DNA of 49,737 nucleotides from a virus, in the IMG/VR virus record IMGVR_UViG_3300042525_000443, positions 1-49,737 of that record. The stretch is one strand, 5' to 3'. The translations under genes were made by a program, and so were the position numbers. Of the stretch, positions 37,741 to 45,022 are shown one piece after another (the stretch's first letter is position 1; each line of letters opens with the position of its first letter). The notes under the pieces are model-generated. The model was not told the DNA's origin. It saw only the letters and a program-made list of their open reading frames with translations, and did no database searches.

Positions 37741-38040
37741 TCAGTTGCCGCGTGCGGATTTGACTGCGGCCTCGATCTCTGCTCGGTTGGTGAAACGGTC
37801 GGTATTGCGGGCGTCGGTCGGAACCCAAACCCAATAGCGATCAAGCTGCGATCCGACCCACTCGCCTTTCCACCCTAGCTTTTGCGCCAAGGCCTTTGCG
37901 GCGGCGGCATGGATATCCTCGTGGAGCATGCGCGTACTGTCGTCCGGCGACATGGTGACGGACTGACCGGCGGCGCGTGCAATGATCCGCGAGGGTCGCG
38001 TGTTGGTCGGGCCGTGATACTTCGTGGTGATCGGTTGCAT
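37741..38040 (-). CDS. Small hypothetical protein (99 aa)
   Basis: ATG at 38040 with GAGAGGGGAGA upstream. N terminus basic with AGQSVTMSPDDSTRMLHEDIHAAAAKALAQKLGWKGEWV, then a tryptophan/tyrosine element (RYWVWVPTDAR) and a helical end. The first half resembles small proteins that precede nuclease or AAA+ genes in phage operons, but no function is known. Confidence 0.55.
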   Translation of the reverse strand: MQPITTKYHGPTNTRPSRIIARAAGQSVTMSPDDSTRMLHEDIHAAAAKALAQKLGWKGEWVGSQLDRYWVWVPTDARNTDRFTNRAEIEAAVKSARGN

Positions 38041-38130
38041 TGTCGTTCTCCCCTCTCAGGACGTTCTCGGGCGATCTGGCCTCGTCAGCGGTGGCATTAC
38101 CACGCGGACCCGCAGAAGCGGGTTTCGGCC

Positions 38131-38811
38131 TCATTCAAACAGGTTGCCGCGTGACAGCGTTTCGATGAACGCGGTCTCGGCCTTGATGTGCTTCAGGAAC
38201 GCGGCTTTCGACTTGTAGGCTTTCCACCGTTTCGGGAAGCGGCTTCCGTCCACTCGTTCGGCAATGCGGCTGGCGCACCGATCCGGCGTCCAACCGGCTT
38301 CCCACAAATCGCGGCGCACGCGGCGGGTTGCGCGATAGCCGATTGCAGGCGAGCCGTCATAGTTCCGATAGGCGAATTCGGTGACGTGGGGAGCGAGGCG
38401 ACGAGCCAAGTCCCAAGCGGCGAGGTCGTAGGCGTCAATCGCGGCCTCGATCTCGCGGGACTGCGCCAACTCGCGTGCGGCTTTCAGGCGTTCAGCGGCT
38501 TCGCGTTCCAGGCGTTCAGCGGCGCGTTGCACGGCCTCGACCATACCGGGATTGACGCCCGAGAAGGTTTCGATGCAACGCGAGCCGACAAAACAGGTGT
38601 CGCCCGTGGTCGGGTTGCGCAGTTGGAACAGGTATCGCAACCCCTCGTGTTTGCACGCGCAAACGCCCGTGCATCGCGGGTCTTCCGACACGTTGCCGGT
38701 GAAATGCCAGTCAGCGCCGTTGCCCAGTCGGGTTACGAGATTCCGCGCGTGGTATTCGGACCTGCGGAGCCGTTCCCCGGCTGTCGATTGCTCAAATAGG
38801 GTTTGCTGCAT
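38131..38811 (-). CDS. Cysteine-rich putative DNA/RNA-binding protein (226 aa)
   Basis: ATG at 38811 with GGAGAGA upstream. Residues ~45-85 contain CTGVCACKHEGLRYLFQLRNPTTGDTCFVGSRCIETF in pieces: C-x3-C-x-C, then H-x3-R-Y-x-F, then C-x4-R-C-I. This is a small phage zinc module (C...C ... L-R-Y-x-F-x-L-x-N-x-x-T-x-x-x-x-V-G-S-x-C-I). The middle is a long charged helix (EREAAERLKAARELAQSREIEAAIDAY), and the C terminus has a short basic domain. Nucleic acid binding is likely; its exact job is not known. Confidence 0.6.
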   Translation of the reverse strand: MQQTLFEQSTAGERLRRSEYHARNLVTRLGNGADWHFTGNVSEDPRCTGVCACKHEGLRYLFQLRNPTTGDTCFVGSRCIETFSGVNPGMVEAVQRAAERLEREAAERLKAARELAQSREIEAAIDAYDLAAWDLARRLAPHVTEFAYRNYDGSPAIGYRATRRVRRDLWEAGWTPDRCASRIAERVDGSRFPKRWKAYKSKAAFLKHIKAETAFIETLSRGNLFE

Positions 38812-38918
38812 TGTCGGTCTCTCCAGTCGAGAAAAGGGGCGTTATCGGCCAATCTGGCCATTCCCCGCGCCGGTTGCGATGCCGGTTACGCGATTCGCGG
38901 GGCGTTGTGGGGTTATCA

Positions 38919-39071
38919 TCAGAATCCAGAGAGCATCAGGTCACGGATCGTGCGCCAGTATTCGCCAGAGAATCGCGAGCGGTCGATAACGCTCGCATCC
39001 TCGGCCATCGTCTCGCATTCCCATCGCATGGGGGCGCGGAGTTTGCAGTCCCAACCGTTCCAGATTGTCAT
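38919..39071 (-). CDS. Small hypothetical protein (50 aa)
   Basis: ATG at 39071 preceded by AAGGAAG that lies in the arm of a perfect 5-bp hairpin. It begins MTIWNGWDCKLRAPMRWECETMAE and has a short helix with a hydrophobic end (YWRTIRDLMLSGF). The short length and strong ribosome site make it plausible; function unknown. Confidence 0.5.
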   Translation of the reverse strand: MTIWNGWDCKLRAPMRWECETMAEDASVIDRSRFSGEYWRTIRDLMLSGF

Positions 39072-39118
39072 CGGTCTTCCTTTCAGGAATGTGGAAACAG
39101 GGTTCAAACGAGCGTCAA

Positions 39119-39760
39119 TCAGGCAACCATCTCGCCCGCCTCGATGGCCGAGAGCATGGCGCGAAGATTGTTCCTGCACGATTTGGCCAGCGCGATGTAT
39201 CGTTCGATTGGCTGACCGTCGAGGCCCTCGGCTTGCGCGATCGTCCGCGCTCGTTCCGCGAACGGTTTCGCGAGGTCTCGGCGCGACAGCGGCAGCGGGA
39301 CACAGCGGGACAGCAACGGTGAGGAATCGTCGCAATCCTCAAACAGGGCGTTCTCTCCCTCGATGGTTGTCGTGAACAGCCAAACAACGTGAGCCGGAAT
39401 GCGCTCCAGCGTCACCAGCAATTGGCGAATCACGTCCTTGCGCAGACCGTGAGCCTCATTCACGATGAACGCTCGCCCGCTTTTCGCGCCGATTGCGCGT
39501 GTCCGGCAATCGCGCTCGATCTGGCGAATGTCGGCGACGGAACAGGCCGAGGCGTCCAATTCCTCAATCGCGAGGGCGTCGGCATGTTCTCCGGCGATCA
39601 AACGCGCGATTGTGGTTTTGCCTGTCCCGGACTGGCCCGCAATCCAATAGGCCCGTCCAGCCAAACCGCCGCGCGAACGGAGAAGATTGAGTTTCGCGAG
39701 GGTTTTGTCTTGGCCGACAACGGCGGACCAATCGGTGGGGCGGTGACGTTCGTGTAGCAT
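39119..39760 (-). CDS. AAA+ ATPase resembling clamp-loader/DnaX small subunit
   Basis: 213 aa. Starts [24 protein letters not shown], the R-P-x-x-W/F-x-x-V-V-G-Q opening of RFC/DnaX/RuvB-type ATPases. Walker A is GQSGTGKT (42-49). The Walker B region is FIVNEAHG (98-105), with N in place of the usual first D but E kept. Sensor 1 is LFTTT, and S-R-C (151-153) matches the arginine-finger motif of clamp loaders. The third domain is short. It may load the host sliding clamp on phage DNA or open the replication fork. Confidence 0.82.
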   Translation of the reverse strand: MLHERHRPTDWSAVVGQDKTLAKLNLLRSRGGLAGRAYWIAGQSGTGKTTIARLIAGEHADALAIEELDASACSVADIRQIERDCRTRAIGAKSGRAFIVNEAHGLRKDVIRQLLVTLERIPAHVVWLFTTTIEGENALFEDCDDSSPLLSRCVPLPLSRRDLAKPFAERARTIAQAEGLDGQPIERYIALAKSCRNNLRAMLSAIEAGEMVA

Positions 39761-39793
39761 TGTGGTGTCTCCGATGTTCGGATGGTTGGGGGA

Positions 39794-40030
39794 TCAGTCG
39801 GCTTCGATGGCGTTGCGCAATCGCGTGTTGTATGTGTCTCCGCGCCAAGAGTTAGAGCCGAAAGCGATATCCCCGGCACCGATCTTGTCGGCATCGAAAA
39901 CGGCCGTTGCCATTGGGTAGTCGGGGAACGTGATACCGACCATGTTCCGACCGTCTTCCGTGAATCGGAAGACATGGAACGGCGCTCCGAAGACTCCGTT
40001 CCGGTGATAGGCTTGCTCGACGATTTCCAT
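39794..40030 (-). CDS. Hypothetical protein (78 aa)
   Basis: ATG at 40030 with AGGGAGA upstream. The sequence MEIVEQAYHRNGVFGAPFHVFRFTEDGRNMVGITFP contains a strand-rich core, and AVFDADKIGAGDIAFGSNSWRGDTYNTRLRNAIE ends the protein. The pattern of hydrophobic strands with G-x-x-F-x-V/F-x-x-F-x-x-x-G is typical of short phage proteins near DNA-binding genes. No function is assigned. Confidence 0.6.
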   Translation of the reverse strand: MEIVEQAYHRNGVFGAPFHVFRFTEDGRNMVGITFPDYPMATAVFDADKIGAGDIAFGSNSWRGDTYNTRLRNAIEAD

Positions 40031-40105
40031 GTTGGTCTCCCTAGTTAGGATTGATGGCTTCCCGGACCGTCTCGCGACGGTTTCGGCCATTGCCAGTGGC
40101 CATCG

Positions 40106-40333
40106 TCAGCGGGACTCAATCTGCGGTCCGATCCATCGCACCAAATGCGACGGTTCGCGCTTCACGAGGCCAGTACGCTCCAGTGTCCGCAGACACGAAT
40201 TGAATCCTTCGAGCGTCACACGCCCCATGAGGGCAGCATAGATCGTCCCTTCCGGGATAGATCCCGCCTCGCGAATGGATTCCGCGACGGCGAAGGTGAC
40301 CTGCAAGGCGGCTTTGACGTGTTCGGCGTTCAT
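40106..40333 (-). CDS. Small winged-helix-like protein (75 aa)
   Basis: ATG at 40333 with GGGAGA that forms the arm of a perfect hairpin (40342-40354). The order helix-helix-recognition is visible: NAEHVKAALQVTFAVAESIREAGSIPEGTIYAALMGRVTLEGFNSCLRTLERTGLVKREPSHLV in segments, with a G-L-V-K-R-E wing start, the pattern of small winged-helix regulators. It may regulate the leftward operon. The assignment is by pattern only. Confidence 0.6.
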   Translation of the reverse strand: MNAEHVKAALQVTFAVAESIREAGSIPEGTIYAALMGRVTLEGFNSCLRTLERTGLVKREPSHLVRWIGPQIESR

Positions 40334-40341
40334 CGTGTTTC

Positions 40342-40382
40342 TCCCGTATCGGGACAATCGGACAAGCGGCTCCACGAGCCGC
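40342..40382 (-). promoter_or_regulatory. Two perfect hairpins, one sequestering a ribosome site
   Basis: TCCCG-ATA-CGGGA (minus strand, 40354-40342) includes the GGGA of the ribosome site of the 75-aa gene. Directly upstream, GCGGCTC-GTG-GAGCCGC (40382-40366) is a perfect 7-bp stem. They lie between two genes of the leftward operon. Confidence 0.5.
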
Positions 40383-40385
40383 ATT

Positions 40386-40426
40386 CCCCCCGCGCGGAGT
40401 CGAACCGCGCTTAGGCCACTGGGGGA
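40386..40426 (-). ncRNA. tRNA acceptor/T-arm-like minihelix
   Basis: Minus strand: a perfect 6-bp stem GCGCGG/CCGCGC with a 7-base loop TTCGACT (a consensus T-loop) is flanked by CCCCC (40425-40421) and a GGGGG run (40391-40386), which pair like an acceptor stem. Ten bases (AGTGGCCTAA) separate the 5' strand from the T-stem, so there are no D or anticodon arms. It may be a tRNA-mimicking minihelix or a tRNA 3'-end relic such as an attachment site. Confidence 0.4.
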
Positions 40427-40433
40427 CGTTGAA

Positions 40434-40652
40434 TCACGTCGCATCGGGGAACACAGGCTCTTGCGAGCGACGGCCATTGACGACAGGGAACAGCGATTCC
40501 CACTCGGCATCAACACGCTCGACGAATGCGGCGTAGGACTCACACAGGTCGCCAATCTGTCGCCACAACTCACGCTGTCGCTCGTAGGACACGCCTCGCA
40601 TGAGGTTACAGGTCGCGGTGACGTAGGCGCGTCGAAACTGCTCGTAGGACAT
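40434..40652 (-). CDS. First gene of the leftward operon (72 aa)
   Basis: The ATG at 40652 is seven bases after GGAG; another ATG six bases upstream is too close to that site. The product MSYEQFRRAYVTATCNLMRGVSYERQRELWRQIGDLCESYAAFVERVDAEWESLF in segments is helical and acidic in its second half, with a polar tail (PVVNGRRSQEPVFPDAT). It is transcribed from the promoter at 40717-40745. No family is recognised. Confidence 0.6.
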   Translation of the reverse strand: MSYEQFRRAYVTATCNLMRGVSYERQRELWRQIGDLCESYAAFVERVDAEWESLFPVVNGRRSQEPVFPDAT

Positions 40653-40716
40653 GGTCATTCTCCCCGCATTGGGACTGGTGAGTGTCGCGGACCGCATTCG
40701 GCTGTCGCATGATGGG

Positions 40717-40745
40717 ATATTACGATTTGGTTTCGACATCGTCAA
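40717..40745 (-). promoter_or_regulatory. Sigma70-type promoter for the leftward operon
   Basis: Minus strand: TTGACG (40745-40740), 17-bp spacer, TAATAT (40722-40717). TTACGAT on the plus strand (40720-40726) overlaps the -10 box, matching the element found at the other regulatory sites. Transcription would start near 40709, about 57 bases before the first start codon. Confidence 0.6.
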
Positions 40746-40868
40746 CGGGGATGTTGAGGTTTTGTGCCGGATCGGCCCTGTTGATCGTGCTTAACCCGTT
40801 GTCGTGCAACGCATTAGCGAGTTTGGAAAAATCTTCGCGGGAAGGGGAGCGGATCGCAATTGCGGGCC

Positions 40869-40896
40869 TGTTGGACCGTTGTTCGTGACCTGTTTG
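40869..40896 (+). repeat. 28-bp iteron-like repeat, copy 1
   Basis: It starts TGTTGGACCGTTGTTCG and ends CCTGTTTG. It matches copy 2 (40958-40985) at 24 of 28 positions, with an 89-bp offset. Possible replication-initiator or regulator binding site. Confidence 0.7.
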
Positions 40897-40957
40897 ACGC
40901 CTGTGCGATGCTCGTTTGTCGGCTCGTGAGCATGGCGTGCAATGCCTGGGCGAACGC

Positions 40958-40985
40958 TGTTGGAACGCTGTTCGTCCCCTGTTTG
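40958..40985 (+). repeat. 28-bp iteron-like repeat, copy 2
   Basis: It starts TGTTGGAACGCTGTTCG and ends CCTGTTTG. The direct sub-repeat GAACGCTGTT occurs twice around its start. Pairs with copy 1 at 40869-40896. Confidence 0.7.
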
Positions 40986-41489
40986 CGAGCCGATGGGAAG
41001 GCCGATCCGACTGTCGTCAGCCTCGCGTGCATCGTTCGTTGATCCGCTGTTCACCCGATGTTGCGATGCTCTTTGCGGTGTGCTTGGCGTCAGGATGCGA
41101 TAGCCGACCGGATGGTAGACAGGTCGTCTCCTACCTTATGTGGTGTGCGAGCGTTGCGACCGTGCACAATCGACGCAACTCGTTACGCGGCAAGGGCTTG
41201 CGTGCGATGCGTCAGGGACCCCCGTCAATGGTGGCGACACCTTTCGACCCCGACCGCCCCCCTCGCGCGTTCGCCCACGTATACAGTTACCCCTCACTCA
41301 CACACACACCCATTCACGATCACGCATGGGACCACGAATGCTGGTTGTGCGGTTTCGCTGGACCCTCTGCTGGAGGGTTGGCGGTGGCACTGCGCAAGCG
41401 TGTGCAGCGCGTATAGGGTGCGATCTGTGGGTAGACCACCCCCCTCTGGCTCGCGACCGGCAATGAGACATCCATCTCACCGTATCCGG

Positions 41490-41498
41490 TTATCCACA
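41490..41498 (+). promoter_or_regulatory. Perfect DnaA box TTATCCACA
   Basis: The nonamer TTATCCACA equals the bacterial DnaA consensus. It is in the non-coding region between divergent operons, supporting host DnaA-driven initiation of phage replication. Confidence 0.6.
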
Positions 41499-41763
41499 AA
41501 GAGCTTGTGGCAGGTTCTCGTCCGTCCGGGGGGTGTACCGGAGCAGCGTTCGACAGGGGGGTGGGTCTACGACCGACCGCCGGAGCGAGCCATTTCGTGT
41601 GTCACCTTTGGCGTCCCTTTTGGGCAGCGGTCGGTAGTGACACTGTTGAACCGAGCGGCGTTGGCAAACAGGGCCTGAGCGTGCCGCTGAGGTGGACGGT
41701 AGCACAGGCGTCTTGTGGTGGCAAGATGTTGATGGGTATGCTTAGCGCGCGTTGTTACATTTT

Positions 41764-41778
41764 GTGACAATGTGTCAC
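41764..41778 (+). promoter_or_regulatory. Palindrome GTGACA-ATG-TGTCAC before the late operon
   Basis: A perfect 6-bp inverted repeat with a 3-bp centre, 22 bases before the first start codon of the packaging operon (41800). It could be an operator for a dimeric regulator or an mRNA hairpin near the ribosome site. Confidence 0.45.
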
Positions 41779-41799
41779 GGTTTGTTGCGCGGGTGGTGT

Positions 41800-42159
41800 A
41801 TGGACGAACTGCCGTGGTGGATTTGCCGACAGTGGGGTGACGATTCGCGGGCGTGGCTGGTGATTCAGCACGGCGTGAAGGTTCCGTTCTGGCGGGAAAA
41901 CGGGGCTGGTTCCATCGTGATTCTTGAAACGGACGAAAAGTACGTCGATGGCAACTTCATCCAACTGCGGTGCTTGTTCTGGCCGGGGCGGCGTGAACGC
42001 GACCGGGTGATTCAGTGCATCTGCTACCTCTCGGATCACGAACGCCGTGAATACGAACACTTGCCGGAGATGTTCTACAAGAGGCTGGTGGATGAGTGCG
42101 TCCGTGAACTCGGGCGAGTGCTGTGGGAGAAGCAGGAAGTGGCGGAATCGGCGCGGTGA
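41800..42159 (+). CDS. First gene of the late operon, hypothetical (119 aa)
   Basis: ATG at 41800 preceded by GGTGGTG; an earlier in-frame start at 41752 would include the palindrome and is less likely. The protein is tryptophan-rich at the start (MDELPWWICRQWGDDSRAW) with a beta core (LVIQHGVKVPFW...SIVILETDEKYVDGNFIQLRCLFW) and a helical, charged end (DHERREYEHLPEMFYKRLVDECVREL). No family is recognised. Its position before the terminase genes suggests a role in packaging or late control. Confidence 0.6.
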   Translation: MDELPWWICRQWGDDSRAWLVIQHGVKVPFWRENGAGSIVILETDEKYVDGNFIQLRCLFWPGRRERDRVIQCICYLSDHERREYEHLPEMFYKRLVDECVRELGRVLWEKQEVAESAR

Positions 42160-42488
42160 ATCTTTCACCGGAGATGGATGTTGATGCGTTGAAAGGTTCC
42201 CTGTGGAGTTCACGTATGGCGAGTGAGCTTGTGCTGGATCGCCACTTTGAGGGGTGCCAGATTCCGGCGTTCGGGGTTTTGGCCATCGTGGAAGAGGACA
42301 CGCCTTTGAATGGTCAGCCTCGGGAGCGTGTGGTCGTTGGCCTCACGGTGGTCCGGAATCGGTACGGCGGCACCGGCCACACCTTCGTGGTGCCAACCTC
42401 GAATGGCGTGCCCGTCGATGAGTCCCGTGGCTGGGAATCGTTGAAGGACTGGATGCTGGAACGGCTGGACGAGGACAACGATGCCTGA
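42156..42488 (+). CDS. Hypothetical late protein (110 aa)
   Basis: A GTG overlaps the previous stop (GTGA); ATGs at 42174 and later are alternatives. The product has an N-terminal helix, a beta-rich core (IPAFGVLAIVEEDTPLNGQPRERVVVGLTVVRNRYGGTGHTFVVPTS in segments) and a short amphipathic end (WESLKDWMLERLDEDNDA). The function is unknown. It overlaps the candidate small terminase by eight bases. Confidence 0.55.
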   Translation: MNLSPEMDVDALKGSLWSSRMASELVLDRHFEGCQIPAFGVLAIVEEDTPLNGQPRERVVVGLTVVRNRYGGTGHTFVVPTSNGVPVDESRGWESLKDWMLERLDEDNDA

Positions 42489-43239
42489 GCGTGAATTCCC
42501 TGTCCCGCGTGTGACGGCGTTTCTCAAGCTGGTGCTGGTGCCGCTGGGGCTGTGGTCGGAATGTTGGAGACGGAAGGCCGGGCTGGTGAAGGGGGACCGG
42601 CGTTATGCTGTGAGGCCCCTCAATGATCGCGAAGCGTGGCTCAAGCTGATGACGGAACCTTCCACCCGGCACGGTGACCCGTGGGGCCGGATCGTGGTGA
42701 ACGAGTTGAAGAACACGGGACTGCGGTGCCTCGCGGAACCGGATGACAAGCTGTTCGCCTACTCGCGAAAAGGAACCCCGTGGCGTAGCAAGACGGGGAA
42801 GGAAAGGGTCCACCTGGGTTTGCTCGCGGCGCGGGAGCTTGGGCTGGATGTCTCGCCGTGGACGGATAAAGGGAATGATGAAGTTCAGATTTTGAAGAGT
42901 CGAAATTGGGCGCTGTCGAACGTCGGCAAGACGCTGGTGAAGCAAGCCCGCAAGATCGAGAGGAGACGCAAGGTGGCGAACCCCAAGGCAATGAGTCCCC
43001 GCGATGTCGTCGACTGGGTGATGGAGAATCTCGACAACGAGACACTCGGCGGGGCGTCGTACCCGAATGGGGCCTGCCGGTCCATGATGTTCGTGGCTCG
43101 GGAGAACAAGGAGAAGTTCGTCACCGAGTACATGCGGCTGGCGTACAAGGTGGAGAAGCCGGTGGGTGACACGCCGAAGGATGAACCCGAAGGGGTGTCG
43201 GCGTCGCTGGATGATCTTCTCGGAGCGACGTTGACATGA
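42481..43239 (+). CDS. Candidate small terminase or DNA-recognition protein (252 aa)
   Basis: It overlaps the TerL start by four bases (ATGA), the usual place of the small terminase. It has a basic N terminus (WSECWRRKAGLVKGDRRYAV), a region of mixed helices, a strongly basic helix (KTLVKQARKIERRRKVANPK) and a C-terminal helical domain (FVARENKEKFVTEYMRLAYKV). No clear terminase-small-subunit HTH can be named, so the call rests on position and charge. Confidence 0.45.
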   Translation: MPEREFPVPRVTAFLKLVLVPLGLWSECWRRKAGLVKGDRRYAVRPLNDREAWLKLMTEPSTRHGDPWGRIVVNELKNTGLRCLAEPDDKLFAYSRKGTPWRSKTGKERVHLGLLAARELGLDVSPWTDKGNDEVQILKSRNWALSNVGKTLVKQARKIERRRKVANPKAMSPRDVVDWVMENLDNETLGGASYPNGACRSMMFVARENKEKFVTEYMRLAYKVEKPVGDTPKDEPEGVSASLDDLLGATLT

Positions 43240-45017
43240 TCGTGCCGAAGGAACCGCTGGCGAATGCTGCCGCCCGGAAGCGGGTGCTGGAGGCGTGCGC
43301 CAAGAGTGCGGCCATGCGGCGACAGGTGACGGAGCGGTGCAGCAATGACGGGCTGTTCTGGCTGAATATGTTCGGCACAACCATCGACCCTCGGCGGACC
43401 CCGGCAAAACTGCCGTTTGTGACGTACCCGTTTCAGGATGATCTGTTCCGGGAACTGGAAGAGGCGTGCAACGAGGGGCGCGACCTGCGCATCGAGAAGT
43501 CCCGAGACATGGGGGTGTCGTGGGTAACGTGCGCATGGATGACGTGGCGGGCCATGTTCCGCCCGAACCAGATGTTTCTCATGCTGTCGCGCAAGGAAAC
43601 GCTGGTGGATGGGGACCGGGACTCCCTGTTCGCCCACTGCGACGTGCTCACCAAGGGGATGCCCGAGTGGTTGAAGCCGAAGAACCGCCGGTCCAAGCTG
43701 ACGATGGACTTTCCGGGGACGGAGTCGGTGATCGAAGGGGAATCCACGAACGCGGATGCGGGGCGCGGTGGACGACGCACGGCGATCCTGTGGGACGAAG
43801 CGGCGGCCTGCCCCGGCGGCGGTGACGATATCGCGGCGGCGACGCAAGCCAACACGAATTGCCGCATCCTGAACAGCACGCCCAAGGGGGAAAGCAACTA
43901 CTTCGCGGCGTCACGCAAAACGACGCGGACGTTCCGGGCGCACTGGTCGCTCCATCCCGAAAAGCGGATCGGGCTGTACAAGCCGACCGAGCGCGGCATC
44001 GAGATTCTGGAACCCGGCGCCCCGGAAGGGTATGTGTTCCGCGAGCAGAAGCCGAGTTGTCCCGAGGGTGTGCGGTCCCCGTGGTACGACAGGCAATGTG
44101 ACCGGACGCCAAACCCCGTGGAAATCGCGGCGGAATTAGACATCGACTACCAGGGGTCGGACTACCCGTTCTTCGACTCCGTGGGGATCGACGCCCATAT
44201 CGCCACGCATTGCCGACCGGCGTTGTATCGCGGACGGCTGCGGGATGACGGCGACGTGGTGCGGTTCGAGGAAGACAACCGTGGACCCCTCTCTGTCTGG
44301 CTCGACATGGGGCGTGATTATGTGCCACCGTCCCATCGCAACTTCGTCGTGGCGTGCGACATCGGACAGGGAACCGGGGCGTCTGACTCCGTTGCCTCGG
44401 TCGTGGATCGGGACAGCGGGGAAAAGGTTGCCGAGTGGGTACATAACAAGACGGGTGTGGAAGCGTTTGCGCGGACTGCGGTGAATCTCTGTCAGTTCTT
44501 CGCACGCGGCAACGAACCGGCGTTCATGATCTGGGACGGCGGCGGGCCGGGGCTGACGTTCGGCAAAGTGGTGACGCAAGACCTCGGGTTCCGCAGGGTG
44601 TACATGAAGCGGGACGATACCAAGGTTGATGCGCGGTGGACGCCCAAGGACCGGAAACCCGGCTGGTTCAGCAACCGCGACCTCAAACGCGACCTGCTGA
44701 TTCAGTACCGCGAGGCGCTGGCGAACGGGAAGTTTTTCAACCCGTCCGAAAAGGCGCTCTTGGAATGCAAGCAGTTCAAGAACATGGCGGACGGATCGGT
44801 CGAGCATGTGAGCATCGCTCAAGCGCAAGACGGCGGCGACAACCACGGCGACCGCGTGATTGCCGACGCGCTGGCCAACTTCATTGCGCGCCCAAACGTG
44901 ATTGCAAACGAGCGTCGACAGCCAACCGTCATGGACGACTTTCCTTTTGGGTCGTTCGGGTGGCGGCAGCGTCGGGCGATGGATTCTGACGGTGACAAAT
45001 TCTCAAGCAAGTGGTGA
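43236..45017 (+). CDS. terL: Terminase large subunit (packaging ATPase/nuclease)
   Basis: 593 aa. The ATPase domain has a Walker A-like EKSRDMGVSW (87-96), a form common in TerL proteins, and Walker B AILWDEAA (183-190). Coupling motif NSTPKGESNYF follows (motif III). The C-terminal RNase-H-like nuclease has FVVACDIGQGTGASDS with the first acidic residue and VIADALANF with the last. It packages concatemeric DNA into proheads and cuts it. The start overlaps the upstream gene; the end overlaps a possible portal start. Confidence 0.93.
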   Translation: MIVPKEPLANAAARKRVLEACAKSAAMRRQVTERCSNDGLFWLNMFGTTIDPRRTPAKLPFVTYPFQDDLFRELEEACNEGRDLRIEKSRDMGVSWVTCAWMTWRAMFRPNQMFLMLSRKETLVDGDRDSLFAHCDVLTKGMPEWLKPKNRRSKLTMDFPGTESVIEGESTNADAGRGGRRTAILWDEAAACPGGGDDIAAATQANTNCRILNSTPKGESNYFAASRKTTRTFRAHWSLHPEKRIGLYKPTERGIEILEPGAPEGYVFREQKPSCPEGVRSPWYDRQCDRTPNPVEIAAELDIDYQGSDYPFFDSVGIDAHIATHCRPALYRGRLRDDGDVVRFEEDNRGPLSVWLDMGRDYVPPSHRNFVVACDIGQGTGASDSVASVVDRDSGEKVAEWVHNKTGVEAFARTAVNLCQFFARGNEPAFMIWDGGGPGLTFGKVVTQDLGFRRVYMKRDDTKVDARWTPKDRKPGWFSNRDLKRDLLIQYREALANGKFFNPSEKALLECKQFKNMADGSVEHVSIAQAQDGGDNHGDRVIADALANFIARPNVIANERRQPTVMDDFPFGSFGWRQRRAMDSDGDKFSSKW

Positions 45018-45022
45018 ATCCC

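Larger units (their letters stand above)
40746..41799. other. Divergent non-coding region, replication origin candidate
   Basis: About 1.05 kb without a convincing gene in either direction. It contains a perfect palindrome CGCAATTGCG (40855-40864), two copies of a 28-bp repeat that match at 24 of 28 positions (40869-40896; 40958-40985), a shared GCGATGCTC element near 40904 and 41063, a CACACACAC run near 41300 and a perfect DnaA box TTATCCACA (41490-41498). Leftward early and rightward late operons diverge from it. The DnaA box and iteron-like repeats favour an origin, but an AT-rich unwinding region is not obvious. Confidence 0.55.

Noticed and set aside
40791-41054. 87-codon minus-strand frame across the iteron-like repeats
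   Set aside because: Translation simply reflects the DNA repeats; no start context and low complexity.
41298-41320. CACACA run as a CRISPR or microsatellite array
   Set aside because: Only a short dinucleotide run; no spaced repeats.
41058-41678. 206-codon open frame in the divergent gap
   Set aside because: Cys/Arg-rich without secondary-structure pattern, no ribosome site; the region has origin features instead.
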